A stretch of 64,000 nt of DNA. Origin: an uncultured Alistipes sp. (GTDB lineage: Bacteria; Bacteroidota; Bacteroidia; Bacteroidales; Rikenellaceae). Both the position numbers and the translations under genes were made by a program. Positions 17,789-26,652 of the stretch are shown here, piece by piece (the first letter of the stretch is position 1; each line of letters starts with the position of its first letter). The stretch covers positions 62,001 through 126,000 of the forward strand of contig CAJMKE010000005.1 in the NCBI GenBank assembly GCA_905213895.1, given 5' to 3'. The notes beneath the pieces were generated by a model. That model was given only the letters and a program-made list of their open reading frames with translations. It made no database searches and was not told where the DNA came from.

Positions 17789-20287
17789 ATGATTTATCCC
17801 GATAATTTCGAGCAGAAGATAGGGTTCGACTCCGTGCGCGAACAATGCAGGGCGTATTGTACGATGCGCCGTGCAGCAGCCATGCTCGATGAGGAACGCT
17901 TTTCGACGTCGCGCAAGACCATCGCGCGCCGTCAGTCGCTCGCCGACGAGATGCGCCGGATGCTGACTATGGAGGGCGACGCTCCGACGCAGGAGTTTTT
18001 CGACATCGACGACATTGTGGACAAGGTGCGTGTCGAGGGGACTTTTCTCGATATCGCGGAGGTCGTGCGGCTCGGCTCGACGCTTTCGTCCGTCGCTTCG
18101 ACGGTCGATTTCGTGCGGAGCCGGCAGGAGGGGTTGTATCCGCGGATGAACGAATTGTGCGAGGGTGTCGAGTCGCTTTCGCATATCGTGCGCGAGATTG
18201 CGCGCATAGTGGACGAGTTCGGCAACGTGCGCGATTCGGCATCGCCCGACCTCGCGGCGGTGCGGCGTGAAATCCGTTCCCGCGAGGGGCAGGTGTCAAA
18301 GCGTCTGCAATCGGTCTTGCAGGCTGCCAAGAGCGCGGGTATCGTCGATACCGATGCCGTCATCTCGATTCGCGACGGACGGGCTGTGATTCCCGTTTCG
18401 GCGTCGAACAAACGCAAATTGCAGGGCTTCATCCACGACGAGTCGGCTACGGGAAAGACATTCTATGTCGAGCCGGTCGAGGTCGTCGAACTCAATAACG
18501 AACTGCGCGAACTGGAATATGCCGAACGCCGCGAGGTGGTTCGCGTGCTTACGGCGTTTACCGACACGGTACGGCTCGACGCCGATGCCGTCGCCCGCGC
18601 CGAGGAGTATATCGCGACGGTCGATATGATTCGCTCCAAGGCTCGCTGGGCTGCGGAGAACGGGGCGGCGATGCCGATAATGGCCGAGGACTCGATCATG
18701 CGTCTGATTGCCGCCCGTCATCCTCTGCTCGCACAGAATCTGCGCCGCAGCGGTCGCGAACTCGTGCCGCTCGATGCGACGCTTGACGAGCGCAGCCGCA
18801 TTCTCGTCATATCGGGTCCGAATGCCGGCGGAAAGTCGGTGTGTCTGAAAACGTTCGGTCTTATCCAGTATATGTATCAGTGCGGATTTCCGGTAACGGT
18901 CTCCGAGAACAGCGAACTGCCCGTGTTCCGCAACATATATATAGACATCGGCGACCAGCAGTCCATCGAGAACGACCTTTCGACCTATTCGTCGCATCTG
19001 CTCAACATGAAGGCTATGCTTGCCGGTGCGGATGCCGCGACGCTCGTCCTTATCGACGAGTTCGGTTCGGGTACCGAACCTATCATCGGAGCGGCGATTG
19101 CCGAATCGATTCTCGAACGCCTTGTCGCGAGCCGTGCTTTCGGCGTGATTACGACCCACTATTCGAATATCAAGTATTTCGCGTCGAACACCGAAGGCGT
19201 CGCCAACGGCGCGATGATGTTCGACGTACAGAACATCCGACCTCTTTTCCGTCTCGAAACGGGCAAGCCGGGCAGTTCGTTCGCAATCGAAATCGCCCGC
19301 AAGATAGGTCTGCCGGAGGATATCATCGCGTCAGCAAAGGAGAAGGCGGGTTCCGACCATATCGACATAGAGAAGCAGTTGCGCGAAATCGCCCGCGACA
19401 AACGCTATTGGGAACAGAAGCGCGAGCGCATCCGCCAGACCGACCGCAAGGTCGAGGAGTTGGAGCGCAACTACAACGAGCAACTGTCGCGTATCCGCGA
19501 GGAGCGCAACGCGATAATCCGCGAAGCCAAGGAGAAGGCGAAGGAACTTATCGCCGAGGCGAACAAACAGATAGAATCCACCATAAAGAGCATCCGCGAG
19601 TCGCAGGCGGAGCGCGAGCAGACGCGGCTTGTGCGCAAGGAATTCAACGAATTCCGCGAGAGCGTCGAGAATGCCGATGCCGCCATGCGCGAGAACGACG
19701 AGCGTCTGGAACGCGAAATGGCTCGGCTCGAACGCCGCCGTCAGCGTCGCGACGAGCGCAAGGCTTCGCAGTCGTCCGCACCGTCGGGCGAAGCGGTCGT
19801 TGAAATCAAAAAGCCTTTGCCTCTGGTCGAGGGTGCGAAAGTCCGCCTGAAAGGGCAGGACGGCGTGGGCGTGGTGCAGTCTGTCCGCGGAAAGAAGGCG
19901 CAGGTGGCGTTCGGACAGATATTGACCACGGTCGATGTCTCGCGGCTCGAAACGATTTCAACGGCGGAGTATAAGCGCGCCACCCGTCCCGAAACTCCGC
20001 GTACGGTTATTTCGTCCGACATCTCGCAGCGGCGGCTCGATTTCAAGAGCACCATCGACATTCGCGGCGAGCGTGTGGCGGATGCGCTGGAAAAGGTGCA
20101 GGCTCTCGTGGACGACGCCCTTATGGTCGGTGTGAACAGCGTAACGATTCTTCACGGCAAGGGTACGGGCGCACTGAAAGAGGAGGTGCGCAAGTTCCTG
20201 CGCGCGATGCCGGAGGTCGAGAGCGCGGTGGACGACCATGCGGACCGCGGCGGTTCGGGAATAACGGTGGTAACATTCGGAATTTGA
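17789..20287 (+). CDS. mutS2: Endonuclease MutS2
   Basis: The 832-residue product has the MutS2 core: clamp region, ABC-type ATPase with Walker A GPNAGGKS near residue 346 and Walker B LVLIDEFGSGTEP. A long charged coiled coil follows (about 520-650, EQKRERIRQTDRKVEELER), then a KOW-like region and a C-terminal Smr domain (STIDIRGERVADAL ... ILHGKGTGALKE). It lacks the mismatch-recognition domain of MutS. MutS2 suppresses recombination and in some bacteria splits collided ribosomes. The Smr motif reads DIRG rather than the common DLRG; HGKGTG is intact. It stands between the MCE gene and murF-alr. Confidence 0.97.
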   Translation: MIYPDNFEQKIGFDSVREQCRAYCTMRRAAAMLDEERFSTSRKTIARRQSLADEMRRMLTMEGDAPTQEFFDIDDIVDKVRVEGTFLDIAEVVRLGSTLSSVASTVDFVRSRQEGLYPRMNELCEGVESLSHIVREIARIVDEFGNVRDSASPDLAAVRREIRSREGQVSKRLQSVLQAAKSAGIVDTDAVISIRDGRAVIPVSASNKRKLQGFIHDESATGKTFYVEPVEVVELNNELRELEYAERREVVRVLTAFTDTVRLDADAVARAEEYIATVDMIRSKARWAAENGAAMPIMAEDSIMRLIAARHPLLAQNLRRSGRELVPLDATLDERSRILVISGPNAGGKSVCLKTFGLIQYMYQCGFPVTVSENSELPVFRNIYIDIGDQQSIENDLSTYSSHLLNMKAMLAGADAATLVLIDEFGSGTEPIIGAAIAESILERLVASRAFGVITTHYSNIKYFASNTEGVANGAMMFDVQNIRPLFRLETGKPGSSFAIEIARKIGLPEDIIASAKEKAGSDHIDIEKQLREIARDKRYWEQKRERIRQTDRKVEELERNYNEQLSRIREERNAIIREAKEKAKELIAEANKQIESTIKSIRESQAEREQTRLVRKEFNEFRESVENADAAMRENDERLEREMARLERRRQRRDERKASQSSAPSGEAVVEIKKPLPLVEGAKVRLKGQDGVGVVQSVRGKKAQVAFGQILTTVDVSRLETISTAEYKRATRPETPRTVISSDISQRRLDFKSTIDIRGERVADALEKVQALVDDALMVGVNSVTILHGKGTGALKEEVRKFLRAMPEVESAVDDHADRGGSGITVVTFGI

Positions 20288-20511
20288 AATTAGGTAACTA
20301 TATATAACTTTACACCAGATTAAGTTATGGAATGTATCGGGAAATCCGAAAGTTGTGGTTCTCGCGGCGAAGCCGCGTATACAGATGTTACCCACCCCCT
20401 AAATCCCCCTCCTGTGAGGGGGACTTCGGTCGAAACCTGCAAAGATATACGGCTCTGGAATACCGTCAGTGTAAAATTGTATGTAATCGCCTAAAATCAA
20501 CAACGTTTACA
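20288..20511. repeat. Intergenic region with GC-rich palindromes ahead of murF-alr
   Basis: This 224-base gap holds a perfect 6-bp hairpin CGCGGC-GAA-GCCGCG at 20363-20377 and a second hairpin CCCCCTC-CTGT-GAGGGGG at 20405-20422 set in CCCTAAATCCCCC...GGGGGACTT, a motif type I recall as dispersed in Bacteroidetes genomes. TATCTTTG on the minus strand (20447-20440) could start an antisense transcript, and TAACTTTA near 20305 is a poor plus-strand promoter. No coding sequence is seen. Confidence 0.5.
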
Positions 20512-22869
20512 ATGAATTATCTTTTATCCGAAATATCGGCAATCTGCGGCGGCGTGTTCAGCGGCATCGACCGTCAGGTACGGTCGGTTGCGACCGACAG
20601 CCGCAGTTATGCAGCGGGCGACGGCGCGATGTTCGTCGCCATAAACGGTGTCAATCACGACGCGCACGAGTACGTCCGCACGATGTACGACCGCGGGGTG
20701 CGGGCTTTCATGGTCGAACGCGACTGCGACCTGCCGTCGGACTGCGGCGTCGTGAAGGTCGCCGACTCGCTCGCGGCGTTGCAGGCTCTTGCGGCGCACC
20801 GTCGTACACAGTATCGCGGCACGGTAGCAGCCGTAGGCGGGTCGAACGGCAAGACGATAGTCAAGGAGTGGATTGCCCAGTGCGTCCCTGCCGGAACGAA
20901 CCTTTTCCGTTCGCCGCGCAGTTACAATTCGCAGTTGGGCGTCGCTCTGTCGCTGTTGATGATGGGCGACGATACCGATGTCGCGGTAATCGAGACCGGC
21001 ATATCGCAGTGCGGCGAGATGGAGCGTCTGGAACGGATTGTCCGCCCCGACATCGCGATTTTCACCTCGATAGGCGATGCGCATCAGGAGAACTTCGGGT
21101 CGCTCGACGAGAAAATCGCCGAGAAACTGATTCTCGCCCGTTCCGCCCGCGCCGTAATATACCATTCGGCGTATCCCGAACTCGCTTCGGCGATACGTGC
21201 CGAGTATGCCGACCGCATTCTCGTCGATGCCGCCGAAATTGCAGTTCCGCCTATGTCCGATACGGCATCGGAACGCAATGCACAGGTCGTCGCGGCGTTT
21301 TTCCGCACCATGGGCTGGAACGCGCCCGATTTCGCGTTGTTGCAGCCGGTAGCGATGCGGTTGGAGGTGAAACAGGGCGTGAATGGCTCGATAATCATCG
21401 ACGATACCTATAATTCCGACATAAATTCGTTGGGTATCGCTCTCGACTGCCTGCGTTCGACCGCAGGCGGAAGACGGACGGTACTGATACTCTCGGATAT
21501 TCTTCAAAGCGGATTGGCGGACGAAACGCTCTATGTGCAGGTGGCGTCGATGGTCGCCGAAGCGTCGGTAGACCAGTTCGTCGGCGTGGGCGTCAAAATA
21601 TCCGAATACCGCTCCGCATTCGCATCGGGCAGCCGTTTCTATGCCTCGACCGAGGAGTTGCTCGCCCGCATCGGCGAACTCGACATAACCGACGCCGCGG
21701 TGCTGATAAAGGGCAGCCGCGCCAGCGCGTTCGAACGCATATCGCACCGTCTGGAACTCAAATGCCATACGACGGTGCTGGAAGTCGATTTGCAGGCGAT
21801 GGCTCGCAACATCAACTATTTCCGCGAACGTATGCGCCCTAACGTAAAACTCGTGGCGATGGTCAAGGCGTCCGGGTACGGTTCGGGCGATGCCGAGGTC
21901 GCCCGCATGTTGCAGAAACAGGGCGTTTCGTATCTCGCCGTTGCGTTCGCTGACGAGGGCGTGGTGCTGCGCGAGAGCGGCATCACGATGCCTATCGTGG
22001 TTCTGAATGCCGACGATGCGAGTTTCGATGTCATGGTCGCCCATTCGCTCGAACCCGAAATTTACAGCGAACGCTCGCTCGCTGCATTCGTGCGCGAGGT
22101 CGAGAGCGCGGGCGGCAGGGAGTACCCGATACATATCAAGTTCGATACGGGAATGCACCGTCTCGGCTTCTCGGAGAACGAAATCGGGCATCTGCTCGAT
22201 TTGTTGGACGGCTGCGGCGATACGGTTCGCGTCGCATCGGTGTTCACACATCTGTGCGTAGCCGACGACCCATCGCAGGACGAATTCACGCGGCTGCAAC
22301 TCTCCCGTTTCGGGCGGATGAGCAGTGCCGTCGCCGGACATCTGCCATATCCGGTGCTGCGCCATGCGGAGGCGTCGGCGGCAATAGTAAGATTCCCCGA
22401 TTCGCAATACGACATGTGCCGTCTCGGCATAGGCATGTACGGTTTCGGCTACGAACATAACGACAACCTCGAAATGGTCTCGACGCTGCGGACACGCATC
22501 GTCCAGATTCACGAGATAGAGGGCGGCGAAACGGTCGGTTACGGTCGTGCGCAGACGCTTGCGCGCCGCAGCCTTATCGCGTCCATTCCTGTCGGTTATG
22601 CCGACGGTCTCGACCGCCATCTGGGTTGCGGCGGTTGGTCGATGCTCGTCCACGGCGAGCCGGCTCCCACGGTAGGTCGCATCTGCATGGACAGTTGCAT
22701 GATAGACGTTACCGACATTGCGGGCGTTGCCGAGGGCGACGAGGTAGTCATCTTCTCTCCGCGCAGCGGCAATACGCCGGAAGATATGGCGCAGGTACTC
22801 GGCACGATACCTTACGAGGTGCTGACATCGGTGTCGAAACGCGTAAAACGAATATATATCAACGAATGA
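20512..22869 (+). CDS. Fused MurF (UDP-MurNAc-tripeptide--D-Ala-D-Ala ligase) / alanine racemase
   Basis: The ATG at 20512 gives 785 residues; 60 upstream codons in frame are non-homologous. Residues 1 to about 440 form a Mur ligase with ATP loop AVGGSNGKT and the MurF pattern IIDDTYNSDINSL. From about 455 a complete PLP fold-type III racemase follows: VKLVAMVKASGYGSG carries the PLP Lys, IPVGYADGLDR the opposite-face Tyr, and GRICMDSCMIDVTD the substrate-binding region. The fusion makes D-Ala and then joins D-Ala-D-Ala to the peptidoglycan precursor; it is a known Bacteroidetes arrangement. Its stop overlaps the next start (ATGA). Confidence 0.95.
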   Translation: MNYLLSEISAICGGVFSGIDRQVRSVATDSRSYAAGDGAMFVAINGVNHDAHEYVRTMYDRGVRAFMVERDCDLPSDCGVVKVADSLAALQALAAHRRTQYRGTVAAVGGSNGKTIVKEWIAQCVPAGTNLFRSPRSYNSQLGVALSLLMMGDDTDVAVIETGISQCGEMERLERIVRPDIAIFTSIGDAHQENFGSLDEKIAEKLILARSARAVIYHSAYPELASAIRAEYADRILVDAAEIAVPPMSDTASERNAQVVAAFFRTMGWNAPDFALLQPVAMRLEVKQGVNGSIIIDDTYNSDINSLGIALDCLRSTAGGRRTVLILSDILQSGLADETLYVQVASMVAEASVDQFVGVGVKISEYRSAFASGSRFYASTEELLARIGELDITDAAVLIKGSRASAFERISHRLELKCHTTVLEVDLQAMARNINYFRERMRPNVKLVAMVKASGYGSGDAEVARMLQKQGVSYLAVAFADEGVVLRESGITMPIVVLNADDASFDVMVAHSLEPEIYSERSLAAFVREVESAGGREYPIHIKFDTGMHRLGFSENEIGHLLDLLDGCGDTVRVASVFTHLCVADDPSQDEFTRLQLSRFGRMSSAVAGHLPYPVLRHAEASAAIVRFPDSQYDMCRLGIGMYGFGYEHNDNLEMVSTLRTRIVQIHEIEGGETVGYGRAQTLARRSLIASIPVGYADGLDRHLGCGGWSMLVHGEPAPTVGRICMDSCMIDVTDIAGVAEGDEVVIFSPRSGNTPEDMAQVLGTIPYEVLTSVSKRVKRIYINE

Positions 22870-23588
22870 ATATGGCAGCAGGCACACTGTATCTGATTCC
22901 TTGTCCGATAGCCGACGACACGATGCCCTATGCGGTTACGCCCGAGTCGAACCGCGCGATTATCGATTCGCTCGACTATTTCATCGTCGAGAATACCCGT
23001 TCCGCCCGCCGTTTTCTGTCGAAAGCGGGCGTGGCGCGTCCGATAGACGAACTGGAATTCGTCGAACTCGACGAACATACGATTGCCGGCGCGTCGGTCG
23101 AACGCATGGTGGAACCCATCATGCGCGGTCGCAGTGCGGGCGTTATCTCCGAAGCGGGCGTTCCTGCGGTTGCCGACCCGGGGCAACTGGTCGTCGAACT
23201 GTGCCACAAACGCGGCATAAGGGTAGTGCCGCTGGTCGGTCCATCGTCGATTATTATGGCGGTGATGGCTTCGGGACTCAACGGACAGTCATTCGCCTTC
23301 AACGGTTATCTGCCCGTAAAGGAACCCGACCGCTCACGGGCAATCAAGCGTTTCGAGGCGCGGGCGGTTGCCGAACGTCAGTCGCAGGCATTCATCGAGG
23401 CTCCGTATCGCAACGTGAAACTCGCCGAACAGATTCTCCGCACGTGCGCTGCTGAAACCCGCCTTTGCATCGCGTGCGACATCACGTCGGCGTCGGAGTT
23501 CATCCGCACCGCGACGGTCGGCGAGTGGCGCAGGTCGGGTATTCCCGATATTCAGAAACGACCGACGATATTCGTTCTCGGAAGGTAA
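22866..23588 (+). CDS. RsmI-like SAM-dependent methyltransferase (tetrapyrrole methylase fold)
   Basis: The ATG at 22866 overlaps the murF-alr stop; a second ATG at 22872 is an alternative. The product is about 240 residues and has the tetrapyrrole (corrin/porphyrin) methylase fold as in RsmI: LYLIPCPIAD near the start, YFIVENTRSARRFLS, ISEAGVPAVADPGQLVVE and VPLVGPSSIIMAVMASG. RsmI 2'-O-methylates C1402 of 16S rRNA. The Bacteroidetes version is shorter and lacks parts of the C-terminal domain, so the exact target is inferred. A strong terminator follows 50 bases later, closing the rightward run. Confidence 0.88.
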   Translation: MNMAAGTLYLIPCPIADDTMPYAVTPESNRAIIDSLDYFIVENTRSARRFLSKAGVARPIDELEFVELDEHTIAGASVERMVEPIMRGRSAGVISEAGVPAVADPGQLVVELCHKRGIRVVPLVGPSSIIMAVMASGLNGQSFAFNGYLPVKEPDRSRAIKRFEARAVAERQSQAFIEAPYRNVKLAEQILRTCAAETRLCIACDITSASEFIRTATVGEWRRSGIPDIQKRPTIFVLGR

Positions 23589-23637
23589 TACAGACGGAAA
23601 ACGAGGCGATTCCGATTGCAGAATTCCGATATGTTTC

Positions 23638-23668
23638 CCGATTGCGACAGGCAATCGGGATTTTTTTT
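23638..23668 (+). terminator. Intrinsic terminator of the murF-alr/methyltransferase run
   Basis: A 9-bp perfect stem CCCGATTGC with GCAATCGGG and a five-base loop is followed by A and eight T residues. It insulates RNA C from upstream transcription. Confidence 0.92.
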
Positions 23669-23702
23669 GTCCGAACGAAAGCGGATATTCCGATATTTTG
23701 CT

Positions 23703-23710
23703 TATATTTG
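23703..23710 (+). promoter_or_regulatory. -7 promoter element of structured RNA C
   Basis: TATATTTG, the same octamer as before RNA A, lies 35 bases after the terminator T-run. The -33 region is weak. Confidence 0.55.
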
Positions 23711-23716
23711 CGAACG

Positions 23717-23955
23717 AACATACGATTTAAGAGGAAATAGACTCTTCTTGTATCATTTATGGGAACCGGAGAACCTCGTTAGAGGAGTTTTTAATAGTTG
23801 ATATGATGTTACAGTCTTTTGCATGGATTCGTGCATGTTTATTGCAAACGGTACGATTCATAAAAGGGACGTAGTGTAACTTGAAAACTATTAAACGTTT
23901 CTCCGACGGTCCATAAGTAGAATGGTTGGCACTGCGTCCTCTCTTTTATTTTATA
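23717..23955 (+). ncRNA. Structured RNA C (three-copy family), leader of the HTH gene
   Basis: More diverged than A and B but with the same plan. A 5' hairpin AAGAG/CTCTT (23729-23746) comes first. The arm has TTTATGG/CCATAAG (23756-23762/23911-23917), the GAAC joint, CGGAGAA/TTCTCCG (23767-23773/23899-23905), an extra hairpin CCTC-GTTA-GAGG (23774-23785), TTTAATAGTT/AACTATTAAA (23790-23799/23886-23895), GTTACA/TGTAAC (23808-23813/23875-23880) and TTTGCA/TGCAAA. GACGTAGTG (23868-23876) can pair over nine bases (one G-U) with CACTGCGTC (23930-23938), matching the GCGTGG/CCACGC pair of A and B, and partly excludes the TGTAAC pairing. The U-rich run CTCTCTTTTATTTT ends a few bases before the downstream ATG, so effects on transcription or translation of that gene are plausible. 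Confidence 0.68.
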
Positions 23956-23960
23956 TCCTT

Positions 23961-24374
23961 ATGGAAGATACCGGCTGGGAACGTATAGAAATTGTCATTC
24001 GCGAATCGGGGATGACGATTAACAGTTTTGCCCGAATCATAGGATTGAACTCCGGCGAGAATCTTTATCGCATAAAGCGCGGCTGCAACCGCGTAAGCCG
24101 GCGTATCGCCGAGAAGATACATGCCTATTCCCCGAAATATTCGGTATCGTGGATAATGTGCGGCGGCAATATGCCCGGTGTCGATGGTCCGATGAAAAAG
24201 GTTCCGGTATACAGGGAGAAGTTCGAAAGCCGCGGACGCAAGTTCCCGATAGATTATGTCATAGTTCCCGAAACGATGTTCTACGATGTCGATTACGCGA
24301 CGTTCTCTCCCGAGGAAACCTCCTATTCAATCCATTTTCACCGCTTCAAATATCCTCGCCGCATCAAGAAGTAG
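23961..24374 (+). CDS. Helix-turn-helix DNA-binding protein
   Basis: The ATG at 23961 is chosen because the 13 upstream codons lie in the 3' end of RNA C. The 137-residue product begins with an XRE/lambda-repressor-like helix-turn-helix (IRESGMTINSFARIIGLNSG, then NLYRIKRGCNRVSRRIAEKI) at about residues 9-50, followed by YSVSWIMCGGNMPG, which recurs in Bacteroidales XRE proteins. The C-terminal half has no recognised sensor domain. It is probably a transcription factor, perhaps acting on its own leader (inference). It converges with the HD gene, four bases away. More AT-rich than its neighbours. Confidence 0.82.
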   Translation: MEDTGWERIEIVIRESGMTINSFARIIGLNSGENLYRIKRGCNRVSRRIAEKIHAYSPKYSVSWIMCGGNMPGVDGPMKKVPVYREKFESRGRKFPIDYVIVPETMFYDVDYATFSPEETSYSIHFHRFKYPRRIKK

Positions 24375-24378
24375 CCGC

Positions 24379-25032
24379 CTATCCGACCTCCTCGTCGTAT
24401 ATGGCGTCGAATATCCTTTCCAGTTCGGTTGGCTTGCGCAGCAAATCGCGCAGAACTGCCAGTTTGCGACCGTTTTCCGATTCGGGAATCCACAGTTTGA
24501 GATAGCCTCCTTCGCCGTATTTTTTCGATAGGTGAGCCATGCAGCGTTCGAAATGCCGCCTGCGGTCGAAATCGGGATTATGGTCGATGCCATAGCGTAT
24601 CGTGCGGCGGATTACCGTTTCGGTGTCGAGACAGCGGTCTGCCTCCGCGACTATCCGCCCGTATATGCTGCGCGGCTCGCGCTCTGCCGATGCCCGATGG
24701 TCTTCGACCGCTTCGCTCATCGTCGCAATCTGTCCGTCGTCGAACCGTCGGCGCAGAAATCCGTCGGATTTCAGAATCTCGGCAGAAACCGTGTGATGCC
24801 GTTCGCGACCTTCGCACAGCCCCGTATCGTGATATGCGGCAACGGTATATACCATTGCCGCATCCACGTCGTAGTTTCGCGCTATCTCCATGCTTTGTCC
24901 GATGACCTGCATCGCATGGTCTATGCCGTGCGCCTTGTCGAACCCGTTGTAGCGGGGCAGTATCTCCGTTTCGATGTAGCGGCGCAAATCGTCGTCCACA
25001 ACCGATAGAGCGTCGGCGGGTTTAGTCGTCAT
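24379..25032 (-). CDS. HD-domain phosphohydrolase
   Basis: The ATG at 25032 (MTTKPADALSVVDD) gives 217 residues; it overlaps the end of the upstream PCMD gene by 11 bases, so expression is coupled. HD-superfamily metal residues are present in order: KAHGIDHAMQV, AAYHDTGLCEG, AVEDHRASAE and VAEADRCLDTE. Such proteins hydrolyse phosphate esters or nucleotides in the cytoplasm; the substrate here is unknown. It is the only cytoplasmic enzyme in an operon of surface proteins, so it may simply be carried by read-through. Confidence 0.9.
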   Translation of the reverse strand: MTTKPADALSVVDDDLRRYIETEILPRYNGFDKAHGIDHAMQVIGQSMEIARNYDVDAAMVYTVAAYHDTGLCEGRERHHTVSAEILKSDGFLRRRFDDGQIATMSEAVEDHRASAEREPRSIYGRIVAEADRCLDTETVIRRTIRYGIDHNPDFDRRRHFERCMAHLSKKYGEGGYLKLWIPESENGRKLAVLRDLLRKPTELERIFDAIYDEEVG

Positions 25033-26647
25033 AGTCGTACCGCAGTTCAAAGTCGTCTATCCACATCGTCGAGTCGGAACTTCCGACGAAATAGTCGCCG
25101 TAGCGCGAACTCGTGCAGACGATGATTATGTGCGTCGGCACTCGGTCGAACGTGCGGTATTCGAGCGGAATCTCGAACTGGAACCAGTCGCACGACGCAT
25201 CGAAACGCAACTCTCCGTAGGCGATTATACCCTCGTTCGACGGGGAGAAGTATGTCGCTTCATTGCGCGTATCAACCAGAACAGGACTCTCCGGCGTACC
25301 TCCGTAGACGTTGTGGTCCCAGTCGCCGAGTGCTATGTATATCACTCCTTCGTCGTTGTCGCCCGTGGTAGGCGTCTTGCCGTTGGTGCCGCCGTTCGGG
25401 ACACAGTTTATGACGCCCAACTGGTATTTCACCCAGCCTTTGAGCGATGTCGGACGCAGCGTATACGGGCGACCGAAACGGACAAGACCGTTGGTGCCGA
25501 CCACTCCCGCGAAATCTCCCGCAAAGCAGTTCCCGGCGGCGAACTTGCCGATTCCCATGATGCTCGCTTTCTGCGACCACAACTGTGCGCATTTGCCGGT
25601 CGCTCCTTCGTGCAGCGTACCGCTGAAAGGCGTGGTGATGTTGATGCCCGTAACTTTCGAACCCGGGTTGCCCGTTCCCCACCAAGCCTTGTCTACCGAC
25701 GAGTAAGGATAGTAGGTGTCGTCCGTAACCGACCACTCCTCGAAACTTGCATTAGGCAGCGGGAATAACGCTCCGGTGGTTGCGGTATAGATTGTCGATT
25801 CCTTTTCGCCGTTGTCCGAAATCGCATAGCCTATGACTTCGTATTCGGTCTCGGGTTTCAGATGACGCAGTACCGCCTCTATCGTTCCGCCGGTCGAGGT
25901 GTACCAACTCTCCTCGGCTTCCGTCCACTCCGACGCGCCTTTTTCTCTGTAACGGAATCCGGTCCGCGCTCCGTCCACGCCGACCGCTCTCAACCATATC
26001 ACCTCCGAACCGGCGACAATGCGTGTTATGTCGATGTCGATGTCTTTCGGTTCGACCGTAAGACGCCATATCTCGCGGCGACCGTAGCATTCGACCATCG
26101 CCGTCAGTGTGCGGTCGGCATTGTCGAAGTTGCGCAGCGTCGCGGCATCGGGGTAATCGTACTCGGGCTTCGGACCGAAGCGCAGATTGGTAACCGTAAC
26201 CGTATCCAGCCCGAAATCGGAGCGGCGGTAGACCTTTGCCATATTGCGCTCGACATCCCATTCGGTCTCGCCGATTTGCCCGATTACGGCGAACCGGCGG
26301 TCGATGGTCTGCGTTGCCGTGATTTTCCACTCGTAGTCCTGATACATCGAGAGCGTGACGTATTGCGGATAGCGCATGTCATGCGTCCCGACTATCTCTT
26401 TCGACGGTGTGGCACCCTCGGTGTAGGTAATGCCGGTTATGTTTACGTTCAGTATGTCCGTATTCTCCGCAAGCGGAATATTCGCCGTGCGGTTGATTCG
26501 GTCGATGCTGCATTCGCCCGACGTACCCTCGGCGGTTATCGACGTGATGTCGAGTTCCACTACCGGATACGGTATGTCGTTCTCTATGCACGCCGAGAGG
26601 GCGAGCGCAGCGATGATTACAGATATTTTGCCGAACAGTCGTCTCAT
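25022..26647 (-). CDS. PCMD-domain surface lipoprotein
   Basis: The ATG at 26647 gives MRRLFGKISVIIAALALSAC, a lipoprotein signal with Cys20 as lipidation site and acidic residues soon after (CIENDIP), typical of surface export. The 541-residue product has Ig-like or Fn3-like strands in the first half. A C-terminal PCMD (putative carbohydrate metabolism) domain follows from about 290: NASFEEWSV, WWGTGNPG, GIGKFAAGNCFAGDF, IYIALGDWDHNVYGG and FVGSSDSTMWIDDFEL. The same domain ends the protein encoded at 28352-30430. The jelly-roll fold suggests glycan binding, but this is inference. It follows the paralogous outer-membrane protein pair. Confidence 0.88.
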   Translation of the reverse strand: MRRLFGKISVIIAALALSACIENDIPYPVVELDITSITAEGTSGECSIDRINRTANIPLAENTDILNVNITGITYTEGATPSKEIVGTHDMRYPQYVTLSMYQDYEWKITATQTIDRRFAVIGQIGETEWDVERNMAKVYRRSDFGLDTVTVTNLRFGPKPEYDYPDAATLRNFDNADRTLTAMVECYGRREIWRLTVEPKDIDIDITRIVAGSEVIWLRAVGVDGARTGFRYREKGASEWTEAEESWYTSTGGTIEAVLRHLKPETEYEVIGYAISDNGEKESTIYTATTGALFPLPNASFEEWSVTDDTYYPYSSVDKAWWGTGNPGSKVTGINITTPFSGTLHEGATGKCAQLWSQKASIMGIGKFAAGNCFAGDFAGVVGTNGLVRFGRPYTLRPTSLKGWVKYQLGVINCVPNGGTNGKTPTTGDNDEGVIYIALGDWDHNVYGGTPESPVLVDTRNEATYFSPSNEGIIAYGELRFDASCDWFQFEIPLEYRTFDRVPTHIIIVCTSSRYGDYFVGSSDSTMWIDDFELRYDYDD

Positions 26648-26652
26648 AATCT

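Noticed and set aside
20405..20422. CCCCCTC-CTGT-GAGGGGG hairpin as a terminator of mutS2
   Set aside because: No T-run follows on either strand and the flanking CCCTAAATC...GGACTT fits a dispersed repeat better.
20332..20511. N-terminal extension of the murF-alr frame
   Set aside because: The 60 extra codons run through intergenic palindromes and have no MurF similarity; the ATG at 20512 fits the family.
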